The notes beneath the pieces were generated by a model. That model saw only the letters and a program-made list of their open reading frames with translations. It did no database searches and had not been told where the DNA came from. From positions 1 through 59,571 of the forward strand of contig QHBZ01000032.1 of NCBI GenBank assembly GCA_003244055.1: a DNA stretch of 59,571 nt, read 5' to 3'. The stretch's first letter is position 1. Each line of letters starts with the position of its first letter. This DNA comes from Pseudonocardiales bacterium. Lineage in GTDB: Bacteria; Actinomycetota; Actinomycetes; Mycobacteriales; Pseudonocardiaceae. Shown here piece by piece: positions 49,930 through 59,571 of this stretch. Both the position numbers and the translations under genes were made by a program.

Positions 49930-50035
49930 GGCTCCAGCCTCCGTCCCGGTAGAGGTGGTGGCGCAGGGCGCGTGTCACCGACCCGTCATGACATCCGTCA
50001 GGTGCCGGTCGCCGACACCCGCTGGCCTGACGCGA

Positions 50036-50878
50036 TCACACCCCGCTGGCTGCCCGAACGTGCGTCACGTCACCGACCGACAGCGCCCGGCGCTGCTCAC
50101 CTGACAGGACCACCAGCCGGCCTTCGGCGTCGACGTCCACCGCGGTTCCGGTGAGCTCGGGCTGGCCCGGCAGCTCCACCCGGACGGGCTCGCCGAGGGT
50201 CGCGCAGCGTTGCTGGTAGGCCTCCCGCAGGCCGGAGGTGATCGGGTCGCCGCTGTGCTGGCACCACCGCCGTAGCTCGCTGTCCAAGGCGCGCAGCAGA
50301 GCTCGTAGCAGCGGGTCGCGGTCGGTGCAGGCGGCCTGCTCGATGGCCAACGAGGTCGCGTCGGGCACTGGCAGCTCATCGGGGCGCAGCGTCACGTTGA
50401 GCCCGATGCCCACGACAACCGCGGCGCTGCCGTTCGACGATGGGGGCACAACCTCAGCCAGGATCCCCGCTGCTTTGCGCAGGTGGGCGCCGAGCAGCAG
50501 ATCATTGGGCCATTTCAGGGCCACGGGGATCTCGCCCAGCGTGCTCACTGTCCGGCACAACACCACACCCACCAGCAACGGGAGCCAACTCCACCGGGCC
50601 TGCGGCACCTCGGCAGGCCGTAGCAGCACCGACAGCGCCAGTCCCGACCGAGCTGGTGCCACCCAGCTGCGGGCGGCCCGGCCACGCCCGGCGCTCTGGT
50701 GTTCGGCGACCAGCACGGTGCGATCCAGCGCTCCAGCGCGGGCCGCGGCGGCCAGTGCGGTATTCGTCGACGCCACAGTGTCAACGACGTCTAGCGCTGC
50801 ATAAGGTCCGGCCGGCGCCAGGAGAGCTCGCCGCAGCGCGTCCGCCCGCAGCGGCGGTCGCTCAAGATCGGTCCACAC
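50036..50878 (-). CDS. birA: Biotin-[acetyl-CoA-carboxylase] ligase
   Basis: A 280-residue BirA lacking a DNA-binding domain. It has '[19 protein letters not shown]', the adenylate-binding '[29 protein letters not shown]', '[12 protein letters not shown]' and '[17 protein letters not shown]', and an SH3-like C-terminal part ('[28 protein letters not shown]'). It attaches biotin to carboxylase carrier subunits. It is divergent from accD with a 32-bp gap, as in mycobacteria. Confidence 0.95.
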   Translation of the reverse strand: MWTDLERPPLRADALRRALLAPAGPYAALDVVDTVASTNTALAAAARAGALDRTVLVAEHQSAGRGRAARSWVAPARSGLALSVLLRPAEVPQARWSWLPLLVGVVLCRTVSTLGEIPVALKWPNDLLLGAHLRKAAGILAEVVPPSSNGSAAVVVGIGLNVTLRPDELPVPDATSLAIEQAACTDRDPLLRALLRALDSELRRWCQHSGDPITSGLREAYQQRCATLGEPVRVELPGQPELTGTAVDVDAEGRLVVLSGEQRRALSVGDVTHVRAASGV

Positions 50879-50910
50879 GTGCGCAGACGCTACCTCTAGG
50901 GTCGGCCGTC

Positions 50911-52503
50911 ATGGACCCGGACATCCACACCACCGCGGGCAAGCTCGCCGATCTGCTGCGCCGCAACGAGGATGCGGTGCACGCCGGATCCGCCCGCGCC
51001 GCGGCGCGCCAGCATGCCAAAGGCCGCAAGACCGCCCGGGAGCGAATCGACCTGCTGCTCGACGCTGGGTCCTTCATCGAGCTCGACGAGCTGGCTCGGC
51101 ACCGCAGCACCAACTTCGGCCAGCAGGCCAACCGGCCCTACGGTGACGGCGTCATCACCGGCTACGGCACCATCGACAACCGGCCGGCGTGCGTGTTCAG
51201 CCAGGACGCGGCCATCTTCGGCGGCAGCCTCGGCGAGGTATACGGCGAGAAGATCGTCAAGGTGATGGACCTGGCGATGCGGACCGGCTGCCCGATCATC
51301 GGGATCAACGAGGGCGGCGGCGCCCGGATCCAGGAGGGCGTGGTCTCGCTGGCCCTCTACGGCGAGATCTTCCTGCGCAACACCCACGCCTCCGGGGTGA
51401 TCCCGCAGATCTCGCTGATCATGGGTTCGTGCGCGGGCGGGCACGTCTACTCCCCCGCGCTGACCGACTTCACGGTGATGGTCGACCAGACCTCCGCCAT
51501 GTTCATCACCGGACCGGATGTGATCAGGACGGTGACCGGTGAGCAGGTCGGCTTCGAGGAGCTCGGCGGCGGGCGCACGCACAACACGAAGTCGGGCAAC
51601 GCGCACTACCTCGGCACCGACGAGGAAGACGCGCTGTCCTACGTCAAAGAGCTGCTGTCGTTCCTGCCGTCGAACAACCTGTCTGAGCCGCCGCGCTTCG
51701 ATGCACCCGACCTGTCCCACGGCGCGGTGGCAGACACGCTCACGGACTCCGACCGGGAGCTGGACACGCTGATCCCGGACTCGGCGAAGGCGCCCTACGA
51801 CATCCACGAGGTGATCACCCGCGTCGTCGACGAGGGCGAGTTCCTGGAGGTACACGAGCTGTTCGCGCCGAATATCGTCGTCGGTTTCGGTCGGGTGGAA
51901 GGCCGTAGCGTTGGGATCGTGGCCAATCAGCCCACAGCGTTGGCCGGCTGTCTGGACATCGACGCGTCGGAGAAGGCCGCCCGGTTCGTGCGCACCTGCG
52001 ACGCCTTCAACGTCCCCGTGCTCACCTTCGTCGACGTGCCCGGCTTTCTGCCCGGCACCGACCAGGAGTGGAACGGCATCATCCGCCGCGGCGCGAAACT
52101 GATCTACGCCTACGCCGAGGCGACCGTTCCCAAGGTCACGGTGATCACCCGCAAGGCCTACGGCGGCGCCTACGACGTGATGGGCTCCAAGCACCTCGGA
52201 GCGGACCTCAACCTCGCCTGGCCGACTGCACAGATCGCAGTGATGGGCGCCTCCGGCGCGGCGAACATCCTGCACCGCAAGGAATTCGCCACCACAACCG
52301 CGAATGTCGAAGCACTACGAGCGCAGCGGCAGCAAGAGTACGAGGACGCGCTGCTCAACCCGTACGTCGCGGCCGACCGCGGCTACATCGACTCGGTGAT
52401 CCCGCCCAGCCACACCCGCGCCCACGTAGCCCGCTCCCTACGGATGCTCCAAGACAAGCGCCAGACCCTGCCCCCCAAGAAACATGGGAACATCCCCTTG
52501 TGA
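50911..52503 (+). CDS. accD5: Acyl-CoA carboxylase beta subunit (carboxyltransferase, AccD5-like)
   Basis: A 530-residue carboxyltransferase of the biotin-dependent acyl-CoA carboxylase. It has '[29 protein letters not shown]', the oxyanion/CoA site '[14 protein letters not shown]'-type sequence and '[24 protein letters not shown]'. The second crotonase half has '[65 protein letters not shown]'. ATG 50911 fits the family start. AccD5 makes methylmalonyl-CoA from propionyl-CoA. Its usual partner accE lies 2.6 kb away. Confidence 0.95.
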   Translation: MDPDIHTTAGKLADLLRRNEDAVHAGSARAAARQHAKGRKTARERIDLLLDAGSFIELDELARHRSTNFGQQANRPYGDGVITGYGTIDNRPACVFSQDAAIFGGSLGEVYGEKIVKVMDLAMRTGCPIIGINEGGGARIQEGVVSLALYGEIFLRNTHASGVIPQISLIMGSCAGGHVYSPALTDFTVMVDQTSAMFITGPDVIRTVTGEQVGFEELGGGRTHNTKSGNAHYLGTDEEDALSYVKELLSFLPSNNLSEPPRFDAPDLSHGAVADTLTDSDRELDTLIPDSAKAPYDIHEVITRVVDEGEFLEVHELFAPNIVVGFGRVEGRSVGIVANQPTALAGCLDIDASEKAARFVRTCDAFNVPVLTFVDVPGFLPGTDQEWNGIIRRGAKLIYAYAEATVPKVTVITRKAYGGAYDVMGSKHLGADLNLAWPTAQIAVMGASGAANILHRKEFATTTANVEALRAQRQQEYEDALLNPYVAADRGYIDSVIPPSHTRAHVARSLRMLQDKRQTLPPKKHGNIPL

Positions 52504-52544
52504 GCGAAAACAGTGCACTCAGAGCCTAGGGAGAGACGGCAACG

Positions 52545-53450
52545 GTGAGAAACGATTCGGTCTTCGAGCCGGAAATCAGGGAAGCGGTCCGTAAGATAGG
52601 CGCACGGACCTTTTCCTTCGATCGCCAGATCGCTGTGATGGCCATCGTCAACCGTACGCCTGACTCCTTCCATGACCGGGGCGCGACCTTCGGGCTGGCT
52701 GCGGCCGTTACGGCTGTTCGAGCAGCCGTTGATGAGGGCGCAGATTGGGTCGATATCGGCGGAGTGCCTTTCGGTATCCACGCTGGGCCGGTCAGCGCGG
52801 AGGAAGAACTAGACCGCGTGGTGGCCCTCGTTGCAGCAGCACGCAAGGTCTCCGATGTCGTTGTCTCGGTCGATACGTACCGTCCGGAGGTGGCTCGGCA
52901 GGCAATCGATGCGGGAGCCGACGTCATCAACGACACGTCAGGTCTGTATGACGCCCGGCTCGCTGACCTGGTCGCCGCAACCGGCGTATCCCTCGTCATC
53001 ACGCACAGTTTGGCGGCACCACCTCGCACGCCGGTACTACGTCCGTCGTACAACGATGTTGTGGGCGATGTCGCAGAATTCTTGCGGCACAGAGTCGAAC
53101 TGGCCATCAGCCGAGGAGTTTTGGCCCGACAGATCATCATCGATCCCGGACACGACCTCAACAAGAACACCTTCCACTCGTTGGAACTCACTCGACGGTT
53201 GAACGAGATCACCTCGATGGGCTTCCCTACGCTTGTCGCAACGTCCAACAAGGACTTCATCGGGGAGACACTCGACGTTCCGCAGCACGACCGCGTCGAG
53301 GCGACAATCGCGACCCTCGTCATCTGCATTCTTCAAGGCGCACGCATCGTCCGCGTGCATGACGTGAAAGCCGCTGTCGCAGCCGTCCGGATCACTGAGG
53401 CGGTACTCGGCTGGCGCAAGCCGGCAGTAGCTCGCCACAATATCATCTAA
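52545..53450 (+). CDS. Dihydropteroate-synthase-like protein (FolP2 type)
   Basis: A 301-residue TIM-barrel protein from GTG 52545 (GGGAGAGA upstream). It has DHPS landmarks in the FolP2 form: 'VMAIVNRTPDSFHDRGATFG' (classic DHPS has NVTPDSFSDGG), 'VDTYRPEVARQAIDAGADVINDTSGL', 'IIDPGHDLNKNTFHSLELTRRL' and 'VATSNKDFIGETLDVP'. The substitutions in the pABA/pterin loops match FolP2-like paralogues, reported to lack normal DHPS activity, so the product may act on another pterin or sugar. It converges on the RibD-like reductase with a 4-bp overlap. It lies in DNA inserted between accD and accE. Confidence 0.85.
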   Translation: MRNDSVFEPEIREAVRKIGARTFSFDRQIAVMAIVNRTPDSFHDRGATFGLAAAVTAVRAAVDEGADWVDIGGVPFGIHAGPVSAEEELDRVVALVAAARKVSDVVVSVDTYRPEVARQAIDAGADVINDTSGLYDARLADLVAATGVSLVITHSLAAPPRTPVLRPSYNDVVGDVAEFLRHRVELAISRGVLARQIIIDPGHDLNKNTFHSLELTRRLNEITSMGFPTLVATSNKDFIGETLDVPQHDRVEATIATLVICILQGARIVRVHDVKAAVAAVRITEAVLGWRKPAVARHNII

Positions 53451-54208
53451 CGGCGCCTGGCGTACCGAAGCAACAACTCGTCACCTGCGGCGAGCACATG
53501 CACTAGCATCATCTCTCGCGGTGGTGACAGTTCACCTGCAATAATACGGCCGCCGCCAGCGCCCGCCAGTTTTGGAGACACCGTCAGGCACATCTCGTCC
53601 ACGACATCAGCCGCAGTGAGGGCGCCGAGCACGTGCGGCCCACCTTCGCTAAGCACGTGTCGTAAACCGCGCCGCGCCAACGTGTCCATGGCCACCCGGA
53701 AATCGATACGACTTTCTCCACATACGATCACCTCAGTGACGGTCGACAGTAATTTCCGCTGCCGCTCTGACGAGCCCCCATGAGTCAAGACAATGGGACG
53801 GACAGGGGCGTTGGCGAGCATCCGGTGATGTGGATCCAGGTCGAGTCGACCGGACACCACTACAAGTGTCGGATTGTCCGCCAACCCGTTCCGCTTTCGT
53901 AGGTCGCGGTGGTCGTCCGGTAGCCGGAGCGCGCCGTAGCCCTCGTGTCGAAGGGTCCCGGCGCCGACCATCAGGCCATCACACCACACCCGAAGAAGGT
54001 CAAATACCCGCTTGTCGCTTGGACCGCCAAGACCGGCCGAGTAACCCTTGATGGTTACCGCGCCGTCGATGCTGGTCACGAAGTTCACGCGCACCACCGG
54101 GCGACCCCTCGGCACAGAGTACGCGTCGAGCAGCTCCTCATCCGAGAGGGGCGCTAGGCCCCCAGCCGGCCAGACGCGAACAACCTCAGCAGCCGTGGAG
54201 GCAGTCAT
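53447..54208 (-). CDS. RibD C-terminal-type (DHFR-fold) reductase
   Basis: A 253-residue protein. It has 'RPVVRVNFVTSIDGAVTIKGYSAGLGGPSDKRVFDLLRVW', 'GLMVGAGTLRHEGYGALRLPD', 'NPTLVVVSGRLDLDP' and 'GLRHVLSEGGPHVLGALTAADVVDEMCLTVSPKLAGAGGG', which are standard for pyrimidine-deaminase/reductase C-terminal domains. The fold is that of dihydrofolate reductase; stand-alone copies in actinobacteria can reduce pyrimidines or, in one M. tuberculosis case, dihydrofolate. It is convergent with the FolP2-like gene, suggesting a shared pterin/folate theme. Confidence 0.88.
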   Translation of the reverse strand: MTASTAAEVVRVWPAGGLAPLSDEELLDAYSVPRGRPVVRVNFVTSIDGAVTIKGYSAGLGGPSDKRVFDLLRVWCDGLMVGAGTLRHEGYGALRLPDDHRDLRKRNGLADNPTLVVVSGRLDLDPHHRMLANAPVRPIVLTHGGSSERQRKLLSTVTEVIVCGESRIDFRVAMDTLARRGLRHVLSEGGPHVLGALTAADVVDEMCLTVSPKLAGAGGGRIIAGELSPPREMMLVHVLAAGDELLLRYARRR

Positions 54209-54288
54209 GCAGACAATCTGTCGACTGAGCTATGGTGCCACGACCGGCATGCATTGATGTTCGCGCGCCGGGCCCCGCTGTGCCCGCG

Positions 54289-54486
54289 TCAGCCGAACTC
54301 GCTGTTGCGGACTCCTGCGGTGAACACTGCCCACTCGGTAGTGCTGCAGATCAGCGCTGGGCCAGCCGGATTCTTGCTGTCCCGGACGGCGTGGTGGCCG
54401 CCGTCCAGATCGGCGACCTCGACGCAGTTGCCGCCCGAGCCGTTGCTGCGGCTGGACTTGCGCCAGGTGGCGCCGGTGACGTCCAT
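54289..54486 (-). CDS. DUF397 small protein
   Basis: 65 residues with the DUF397 pattern 'WRKSSRSNGSGGNCVEVADLDGG', 'AVRDSKNPAGPALI' and 'EWAVFTAGVR'. DUF397 proteins pair with XRE regulators carrying DUF5753, in actinobacterial regulatory or toxin-antitoxin-like couples. The gene lies 7 nt downstream of a truncated DUF5753 gene, so the pair here is incomplete. Confidence 0.92.
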   Translation of the reverse strand: MDVTGATWRKSSRSNGSGGNCVEVADLDGGHHAVRDSKNPAGPALICSTTEWAVFTAGVRNSEFG

Positions 54487-54493
54487 GGTGCAC

Positions 54494-55063
54494 CTACTCT
54501 CGTTCGCCCGTTTCGGGACTCATGCTAGCAAGAAACTTCCTGGTCTCGTCGCTGGTGAAGGCTGCAACAGCGAGCTGACTGAAGATCGTCTGATATCGCT
54601 CGACGTCGACCGGGCGCTCCAGGTACAGCGCGCCGCGGTCGTTCTCCAGGTAGACGAAGTCCAGCCCGGCCTCGTCACCGGGGAACCGCAACATCGTGAA
54701 GGTTTGGCCCATGGCCGCGTGTGGTCCAGCCGAGAATGGCAGCAGCTGCAGGTCGATATGTGGTAACCGGGCCATCTCGATCAGGTAGTCGAGTTGCCTG
54801 GTGAACGCCTCGGGGGTGCCGACGGGGCGCCGGAGTACCGCCTCGTTGAGTACGAAGTGCAGTCGCGGCGGGGCGTGGCCGACCAGTCGTTCCTGACGTT
54901 CGCGGCGGAAGGTGACTACGCGGGTCAGCTCAGCCTGCGTGGCGTTCGGGCGCGCGGCCATGATGACTGCCTCGGCGTACTCGGCCACTCTGATCATCAC
55001 CCGGCAAGGCCTCGGGCGCGAGGCGCGGGTGTGGCTGACGATGCACGGTTCCATCCGCGCCAC
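54494..55063 (-). pseudogene. DUF5753 regulator lacking its HTH N-terminus
   Basis: The frame encodes a DUF5753 domain ('AEYAEAVIMAARPNATQAELTRVVTFRRERQERL', 'LHFVLNEAVLRRPVGTPEAFTRQLDYL', 'DFVYLENDRGALYLERPVDVERYQTIFSQL'). The XRE helix-turn-helix and the first part of the domain are missing; upstream sequence is unrelated and runs into the accE region on the other strand. The visible start ('MARMEPCIVSHTRASR') is out of family. It is therefore a 5'-truncated gene, although DUF397 next to it is intact. Confidence 0.8.
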
Positions 55064-55156
55064 CGCGGTGCTGGACGATCAGCAGGTGAGCCAACTGACA
55101 AGCAAGCTGCGTACCGAGCCTGGTACAGCTGAGTGAACGCCCGCCTGGAGGTGCAG

Positions 55157-55339
55157 ATGCTACGGATCGTGCGAGGCGAGCCGTCGGACGACGAACTCGC
55201 CGCATTGATCACGGTGCTCGCCGCGCTACCGAATGCCGCCGTCGAACCGCCCGCGCAGCGCAACGCCTGGGCCGACCCAGCGCACCGGCTGCGCAGTACC
55301 CCGACCCTTGGTCGCTGCCAGTGGCGCCACCCAAGGTGA
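55157..55339 (+). CDS. accE: Acyl-CoA carboxylase epsilon subunit
   Basis: 60 residues from ATG 55157 with GGAGGTGCAG before it. The pattern 'LRIVRGEPSDDELAALITVLAALPN' followed by 'NAWADPAHRLRS' is that of AccE subunits, which stabilise the AccA3/AccD5 complex. The last residues ('TPTLGRCQWRHPR') differ from the usual ending and may result from a frameshift near the 3' end. An overlapping upstream start (GTG 55133) is less likely. In mycobacteria accE5 directly follows accD5 and birA; here 2.6 kb is inserted between them. Confidence 0.82.
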   Translation: MLRIVRGEPSDDELAALITVLAALPNAAVEPPAQRNAWADPAHRLRSTPTLGRCQWRHPR

Positions 55340-55439
55340 TCGGGCCCCTGTGCCGCCGACGTTAGCCGCCGCCACTGCAGCACAGAACAGAGCGGCCCAT
55401 GACCAGGCAGGATCCAGCTCCCCGCGGCGAAGTCTGGGA

Positions 55440-55628
55440 CCCCTTCGCGTCGCCGCGACCGGCGTCCGCGAGTTGCACGCCGAGCTACAGGCCAAACAGT
55501 ACCCATCCCTCAACCCCGGCATCGGCGAGAGCCCAGGCGAAGACCACGGCGGAGCCTGCCTCACCCTCCTCGACCCCTTCGGAAACTGTCTGCGCATCGA
55601 CGAACGGGTCACGTCCCGGGTGGTTTAG
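55440..55628 (+). pseudogene. Glyoxalase/bleomycin-resistance family C-terminal fragment
   Basis: The plus-strand frame ending at 55628 reads 'LHAELQAKQYPSLNPGIGES' and 'CLTLLDPFGNCLRIDE', the C-terminal half of a bleomycin-resistance (VOC superfamily) protein. The N-terminal half and a start are missing; upstream sequence is non-homologous. The family binds drugs or performs metal-dependent isomerisation; this copy cannot function. Confidence 0.75.
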
Positions 55629-55648
55629 GCACACCGGCACGAGAATGC

Positions 55649-55975
55649 TCAGAACGTGACGTGACGCACCCAATGGTCGAACAAGGCGGCGTCGCCGAAG
55701 ACCGTTATCCGCTGGTCATTCACCGGGATGCGCCCGAGCAGTGTCAGCAGCAGGTCGACCGCCTGGCCGTGCACCGCCGCGTCGCCTTTTTGGTGGTCGT
55801 GTTCCCAGCTCACCGCGTCTGGTCCCCGGCGGATCAGCCACTCGCCGGACTCGCCGAGGCTCGGTGAGTCGGTTGCGTGCAGGTGCAGCGTCTGGCCGTC
55901 GCCGAGCAGTTCCTTGGCCAGTTCAGGGCGATAGGCCGTCGCACCCGGCGAGTTATGGACGCGCACCGACGCTGA
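55649..55975 (-). pseudogene. Maleylpyruvate-isomerase-family (TIGR03083) C-terminal fragment
   Basis: Minus-strand sequence 'TLHLHATDSPSLGESGEWLIRRG', 'VSWEHDHQKGDAAVHGQAVDLLLTLLGRIP' and 'ITVFGDAALFDHWVRHVTF' with a stop at 55649 is the C-terminal domain of mycothiol-dependent maleylpyruvate isomerase-type proteins. The DinB-like N-terminal domain is missing. The decay occurs next to the beta-lactamase remnant. Confidence 0.75.
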
Positions 55976-56019
55976 GGAGCCGACCCCGAACCAAGGCAGG
56001 ACTCGTGAATCAGATCGGC

Positions 56020-56411
56020 ATGTCAGACCCGAAGCGGCAGCCCGCGACACGCGTGCGAGTCTCTCGGCGCGCCCTTCTGATCGCCGCCGCAGGGCTGCCC
56101 CTGGCCGCCGCGTGCGGCCACAGCGCACCGCCCGCGACGACCCCATCCACCTCACTGGCTGGCTCGTGGCCAACACCACCGGCGGCCCGCGCATCCGCGC
56201 CGGACTCCCGCCCGGTTGGCGGGTCGGCGACAAAACCGGCGCCGGCTTCCAGGGCGAGGTCAACGATCTCGCGCTGACCTGGCCACCAGGCCGGGCACCT
56301 CTGATCATCTCGGTGTATACCGCGCCGGCCGATCCGAACGCCGCACCGAACAACAAGGTCCTCGCCGACACCGCCTCGATCGTCGTCAAGGCCCTTGCCC
56401 CGAATAACTGA
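56020..56411 (+). pseudogene. Class A beta-lactamase with large internal deletion
   Basis: ATG 56020 (or GTG 56005) begins an exported lipoprotein/Tat-like leader ('RVRVSRRALLIAAAGLPLAAACGHS', lipobox AAAC). After 'PSTSLAG...' the frame is lost. A second frame then gives the C-terminal part of a class A beta-lactamase: 'LTGWLVANTTGGPRIRAGLPPGWRVGDKTGAG', with the KTG motif, then 'LTWPPGRAPLIISVYT'. The segment containing SxxK, SDN and the omega loop is absent. It is inactive. Confidence 0.88.
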
Positions 56412-56458
56412 TCGGAGTCGATCGCGTCGCCACCGCCCCCTGGACGCTCGACAACCGC

Positions 56459-56796
56459 TCAGGGTCGGGCCTGGAAGTCCCGCGCCACGGTCTTGGGCGC
56501 CTTGCGTAGCCACGCCTCGGTGAGTAGCTCACGGAGCTGCTCGGGTGTCGCGGGAGCCAGGCGCACGACGACGCATGCCAGCCGCTTGCCCCAATAGACC
56601 TCTTCGCAGAATGTCGGGTTCTCGGTGACAGCGGCGTGGATCTCGGCTTCGTCGACCATGATCCTGATGTGCTCCTCATCGGGACGGTGGCGAAGATCCT
56701 TCCACGCACCCGGAACGAAATCATGCCGTGGTGGTCCTGCTCCGTCGTTTCCGGCAGGGCGAGCGCGAGTTCCCGTGCTTCTCCCAGGGCGCTCAT
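56459..56796 (-). pseudogene. MmcQ/YjbR-family protein with a single frameshift
   Basis: ATG 56796 opens 'SALGEARELALALPETTEQDHHGMISFRVRGRIFATVP', a standard YjbR/MmcQ start. Near 56690 the frame changes, and 'EEHIRIMVDEAEIHAAVTENPTFCEEVYWGK' and 'TPEQLRELLTEAWLRKAPKTVARDFQARP' follow in another frame to the stop at 56459. One missing base would explain it. The family has a DNA-binding-like double-wing fold of unknown function. It could be a sequencing error rather than a real lesion. Confidence 0.82.
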
Positions 56797-57271
56797 TCGC
56801 CGGACACTACCGCAGCTCAGCACCGGTAACGGCCCGTCCATCACCCCACCGAATCGCGGCGCAACGTTCGTATCCAGGTCGTATAGGCCTGTGGTGACTA
56901 CGCGACGACAGCCCGGGACGTCATCGACTAGTTGGTTTCGGTAACCAGGTCAGAGAGCGAGGCTGAACTGCCGCTGGGATCCGACAGCCCCTACTTCGCC
57001 GCCGCTTTCGACTACGCCTGTGAAGACAACTACGTCAACCAACAGCTCGGCTGATCCGGTCTGCCACGGTTGTGCCGAGGGTGTCGTGGTGGGTGCGCAG
57101 CGTGTATTCGGCGAACACGTGTGTGAGGGGACGGTAGGGCGTGTCCTGGCGGTATCCGGCCCCGGCAGTGACGGTGGCGAACCGCCCGGTGATCTCGGGC
57201 CGTCTCATTCACTGGAACAGGAACGCCGCAGGACGACGTCGACGGGCTGTCGGACTACTAGCCGCCCGCGA
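56797..57271. other. Non-coding or decayed stretch before lysE
   Basis: No intact gene is visible. Scraps of possible coding sequence occur (for instance 'LPLGSDSPYFAAAFDYACEDNYVN' on the plus strand at about 56969-57050, and 'GYRQDTPYRPLTHVFAEYTLRTHHDTLGTTVADRI' on the minus strand at about 57060-57175). I do not recognise their families. Confidence 0.5.
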
Positions 57272-57901
57272 TCAGTGCGCTTCGGCGACCAGTCGGACGC
57301 CGAAGCCGATCAGCACAACACCGGTTACTCGTTCCAGCCACCGCTGCACGCCGCGGCGGCTCAGCCAGCCCGCGCCCCGGCCCACCAACCAGACCAGCAC
57401 CGCCAGCCACACTCCGGTCTCGGCCACGAACAGGGCGCCGAGGAGCGCAGCGGTGGCCACGATGGGAGCACCCTCGGGGATGAACCCCGGCAGAAACGCC
57501 ACGAAGAAGACCCCGATCTTGGGGTTGAGCACGTTCGACACCACACCGCTGAGGTAGGCCCGGCCCAACCCGGGCCGGATCGTGTGCTCGGACGGCGAGT
57601 CGGTTTGCGGGATCACCGTGCCGCGAGAGCGCAGGCTCTGCACCCCAAGCCAGATCAGGTAGATCCCACCGGCGACGCGTAGCGCGTCATAGCCCACCCG
57701 GCTGGCCGCGAGCAGCGCCGAGAGGCCGAGGGCCGCGGCGACCGACCAGGCCGAAAGCCCGGTGAGCGTCCCCGCCGCGGTGCCAATGCCGCCGCGACGG
57801 CCGCCACGGAAGACGTTGCGGGCGACGAGCAGGCTGTCTGGGCCAGGCGCAACGATCAGCAGCGTCGCCGTCGCGATAAAGGTCAGGACGGCAGCCGTCA
57901 T
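57272..57901 (-). CDS. LysE/RhtB-family exporter
   Basis: 209 residues with five or six helices. It has the family start 'FIATATLLIVAPGPDSLLVARNVFRGGRRGGIGTAAG', 'YLIWLGVQSLRS', 'GVVSNVLNPKIGVFFVAFLPGFIPEG' and 'GVVLIGFGVRLVAE'. It exports amino acids or related metabolites. It is the only intact gene in a zone of remnants between 55.4 and 58.3 kb. Confidence 0.93.
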   Translation of the reverse strand: MTAAVLTFIATATLLIVAPGPDSLLVARNVFRGGRRGGIGTAAGTLTGLSAWSVAAALGLSALLAASRVGYDALRVAGGIYLIWLGVQSLRSRGTVIPQTDSPSEHTIRPGLGRAYLSGVVSNVLNPKIGVFFVAFLPGFIPEGAPIVATAALLGALFVAETGVWLAVLVWLVGRGAGWLSRRGVQRWLERVTGVVLIGFGVRLVAEAH

Positions 57902-57906
57902 GACGA

Positions 57907-58212
57907 GAGCGTGTCGCGATCCGGACCGCCGAGCAACTGCACCTCATCCCGCACTTCCGTCACGCCAGCCCGACCGTCCACACTGAGCTGCGCGAGTTCA
58001 TCACCGACCACGCGGGCTGGCACCCGATCACCGGCCTCGGCTGCTTCATCGACAGCCTCGGCTTCGCCGCGCTCGGAGCCCGCTACAACGCAGAGGGCAG
58101 TCGACGATGCCTGGTCCGGTGCGGCCGGCGTACCATTGTCGAACACGCCCCGTTCCCGGTTCACTGGGACGAGTCGAAACAGGTGAGAAAACTCGTCTCA
58201 CGGTGTCCGTGA
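57907..58212 (+). pseudogene. Unrecognised open frame fragment without a start
   Basis: An open plus-strand frame of about 100 codons ends at 58212 and reads 'RTAEQLHLIPHFRHASPTVHTELREFITDH', then 'WHPITGLGCFIDSLGFAALGARYNAEGSRRCLVRCG'. It has no start codon at its head and overlaps the first codons of lysE only by proximity on the opposite strand. The composition looks protein-like, so it is probably a 5'-truncated gene. I cannot name a family. Confidence 0.4.
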
Positions 58213-58232
58213 GGGCCTCTCCTCAAGTGTTC

Positions 58233-58293
58233 GGCGCTTTCAGCGCCTCTTACAAGCTCAATCGGCTCGGGAGCGAAAGCGAACTTTCGCTCC
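58233..58293 (-). terminator. Two hairpins downstream of the UvrA-like gene
   Basis: GGAGCGAAAG/CTTTCGCTCC (58270-58279 and 58284-58293, 4-nt loop) lies just after the stop of the UvrA-like gene, on the side expected for its terminator. A second small hairpin, GGCGCT/AGCGCC (58233-58238, 58242-58247), follows. Confidence 0.75.
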
Positions 58294-58300
58294 TCTCGCC

Positions 58301-59571
<1,271 letters not shown>

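Noticed and set aside
50440-50910. An upstream extension of accD starting inside birA
   Set aside because: The extension has no carboxyltransferase homology and reads through birA in antisense; ATG 50911 fits the family start.

Overview
The window is high-GC actinobacterial DNA. The gene set points to a mycolic-acid-type or related actinomycete (Pseudonocardiales/Mycobacteriales-like). It carries F420 biosynthesis (fbiA, fbiB), GDP-mannose pyrophosphorylase, the WbbL rhamnosyltransferase and rmlB/rmlD for the arabinogalactan linker, an LCP ligase, an L,D-transpeptidase, purE/purK, a GtrA protein, birA, accD and accE. This follows the order I recall for the M. tuberculosis Rv3261-Rv3281 block, with accessory islands inserted. 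The genus cannot be fixed from the sequence alone.

Layout. 1-4.8 kb: YihY tail, fbiA-fbiB, Nudix, a PIN toxin with a disrupted antitoxin, YnfA. 4.8-6.1 kb: decayed O-methyltransferase and ABC-F genes. 6.3-9.4 kb: EamA transporter, HhH DNA glycosylase, manB. 9.4-15.5 kb: a Nudix gene, a divergent Zn-ribbon/HTH/TPR regulator, four small coupled genes, and a RiPP cassette of precursor, ATP-grasp ligase and PIMT-like methyltransferase (graspetide/imiditide type). 15.6-30.7 kb: envelope polysaccharide region with six glycosyltransferases, a DUF4185 (GH183-type) secreted protein, rmlD, rmlB, LCP protein, TIGR03089 protein and Ldt lipoprotein. 30.8-34.6 kb: an island encoding a ubiquitin-like protein, an E2-like protein, a JAMM-E1 fusion and a Pro-rich membrane protein. 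34.7-44.7 kb: fadE, purE/purK, gtrA, an OmpR-type two-component system, hisN-like, carbonic anhydrase, HMG-CoA-lyase family and PH-domain genes. 44.9-50.9 kb: YbaB-like protein, DUF3558 lipoprotein, tyrosyl-tRNA synthetase, a NarL-type two-component system beside a deleted ABC exporter, birA. 50.9-55.3 kb: accD and accE, separated by FolP2-like, RibD-reductase-like and DUF397/DUF5753 genes. 55.4-59.6 kb: remnants (glyoxalase, maleylpyruvate-isomerase type, beta-lactamase, YjbR), an intact LysE exporter and a frameshifted UvrA-like ATPase.

How the parts work together. The envelope genes form one functional theme: RmlB and RmlD make dTDP-rhamnose, WbbL places it on the lipid-linked GlcNAc, other transferases extend glycans, an LCP protein would ligate polymer to peptidoglycan, Ldt cross-links peptidoglycan, and the GH183-type protein could trim arabinan. 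The two most noteworthy accessory systems are the ubiquitin-like conjugation island and the ATP-grasp/PIMT RiPP cassette. Several perfect inverted repeats sit in intergenic gaps or across gene junctions, and one of them occurs at two loci.
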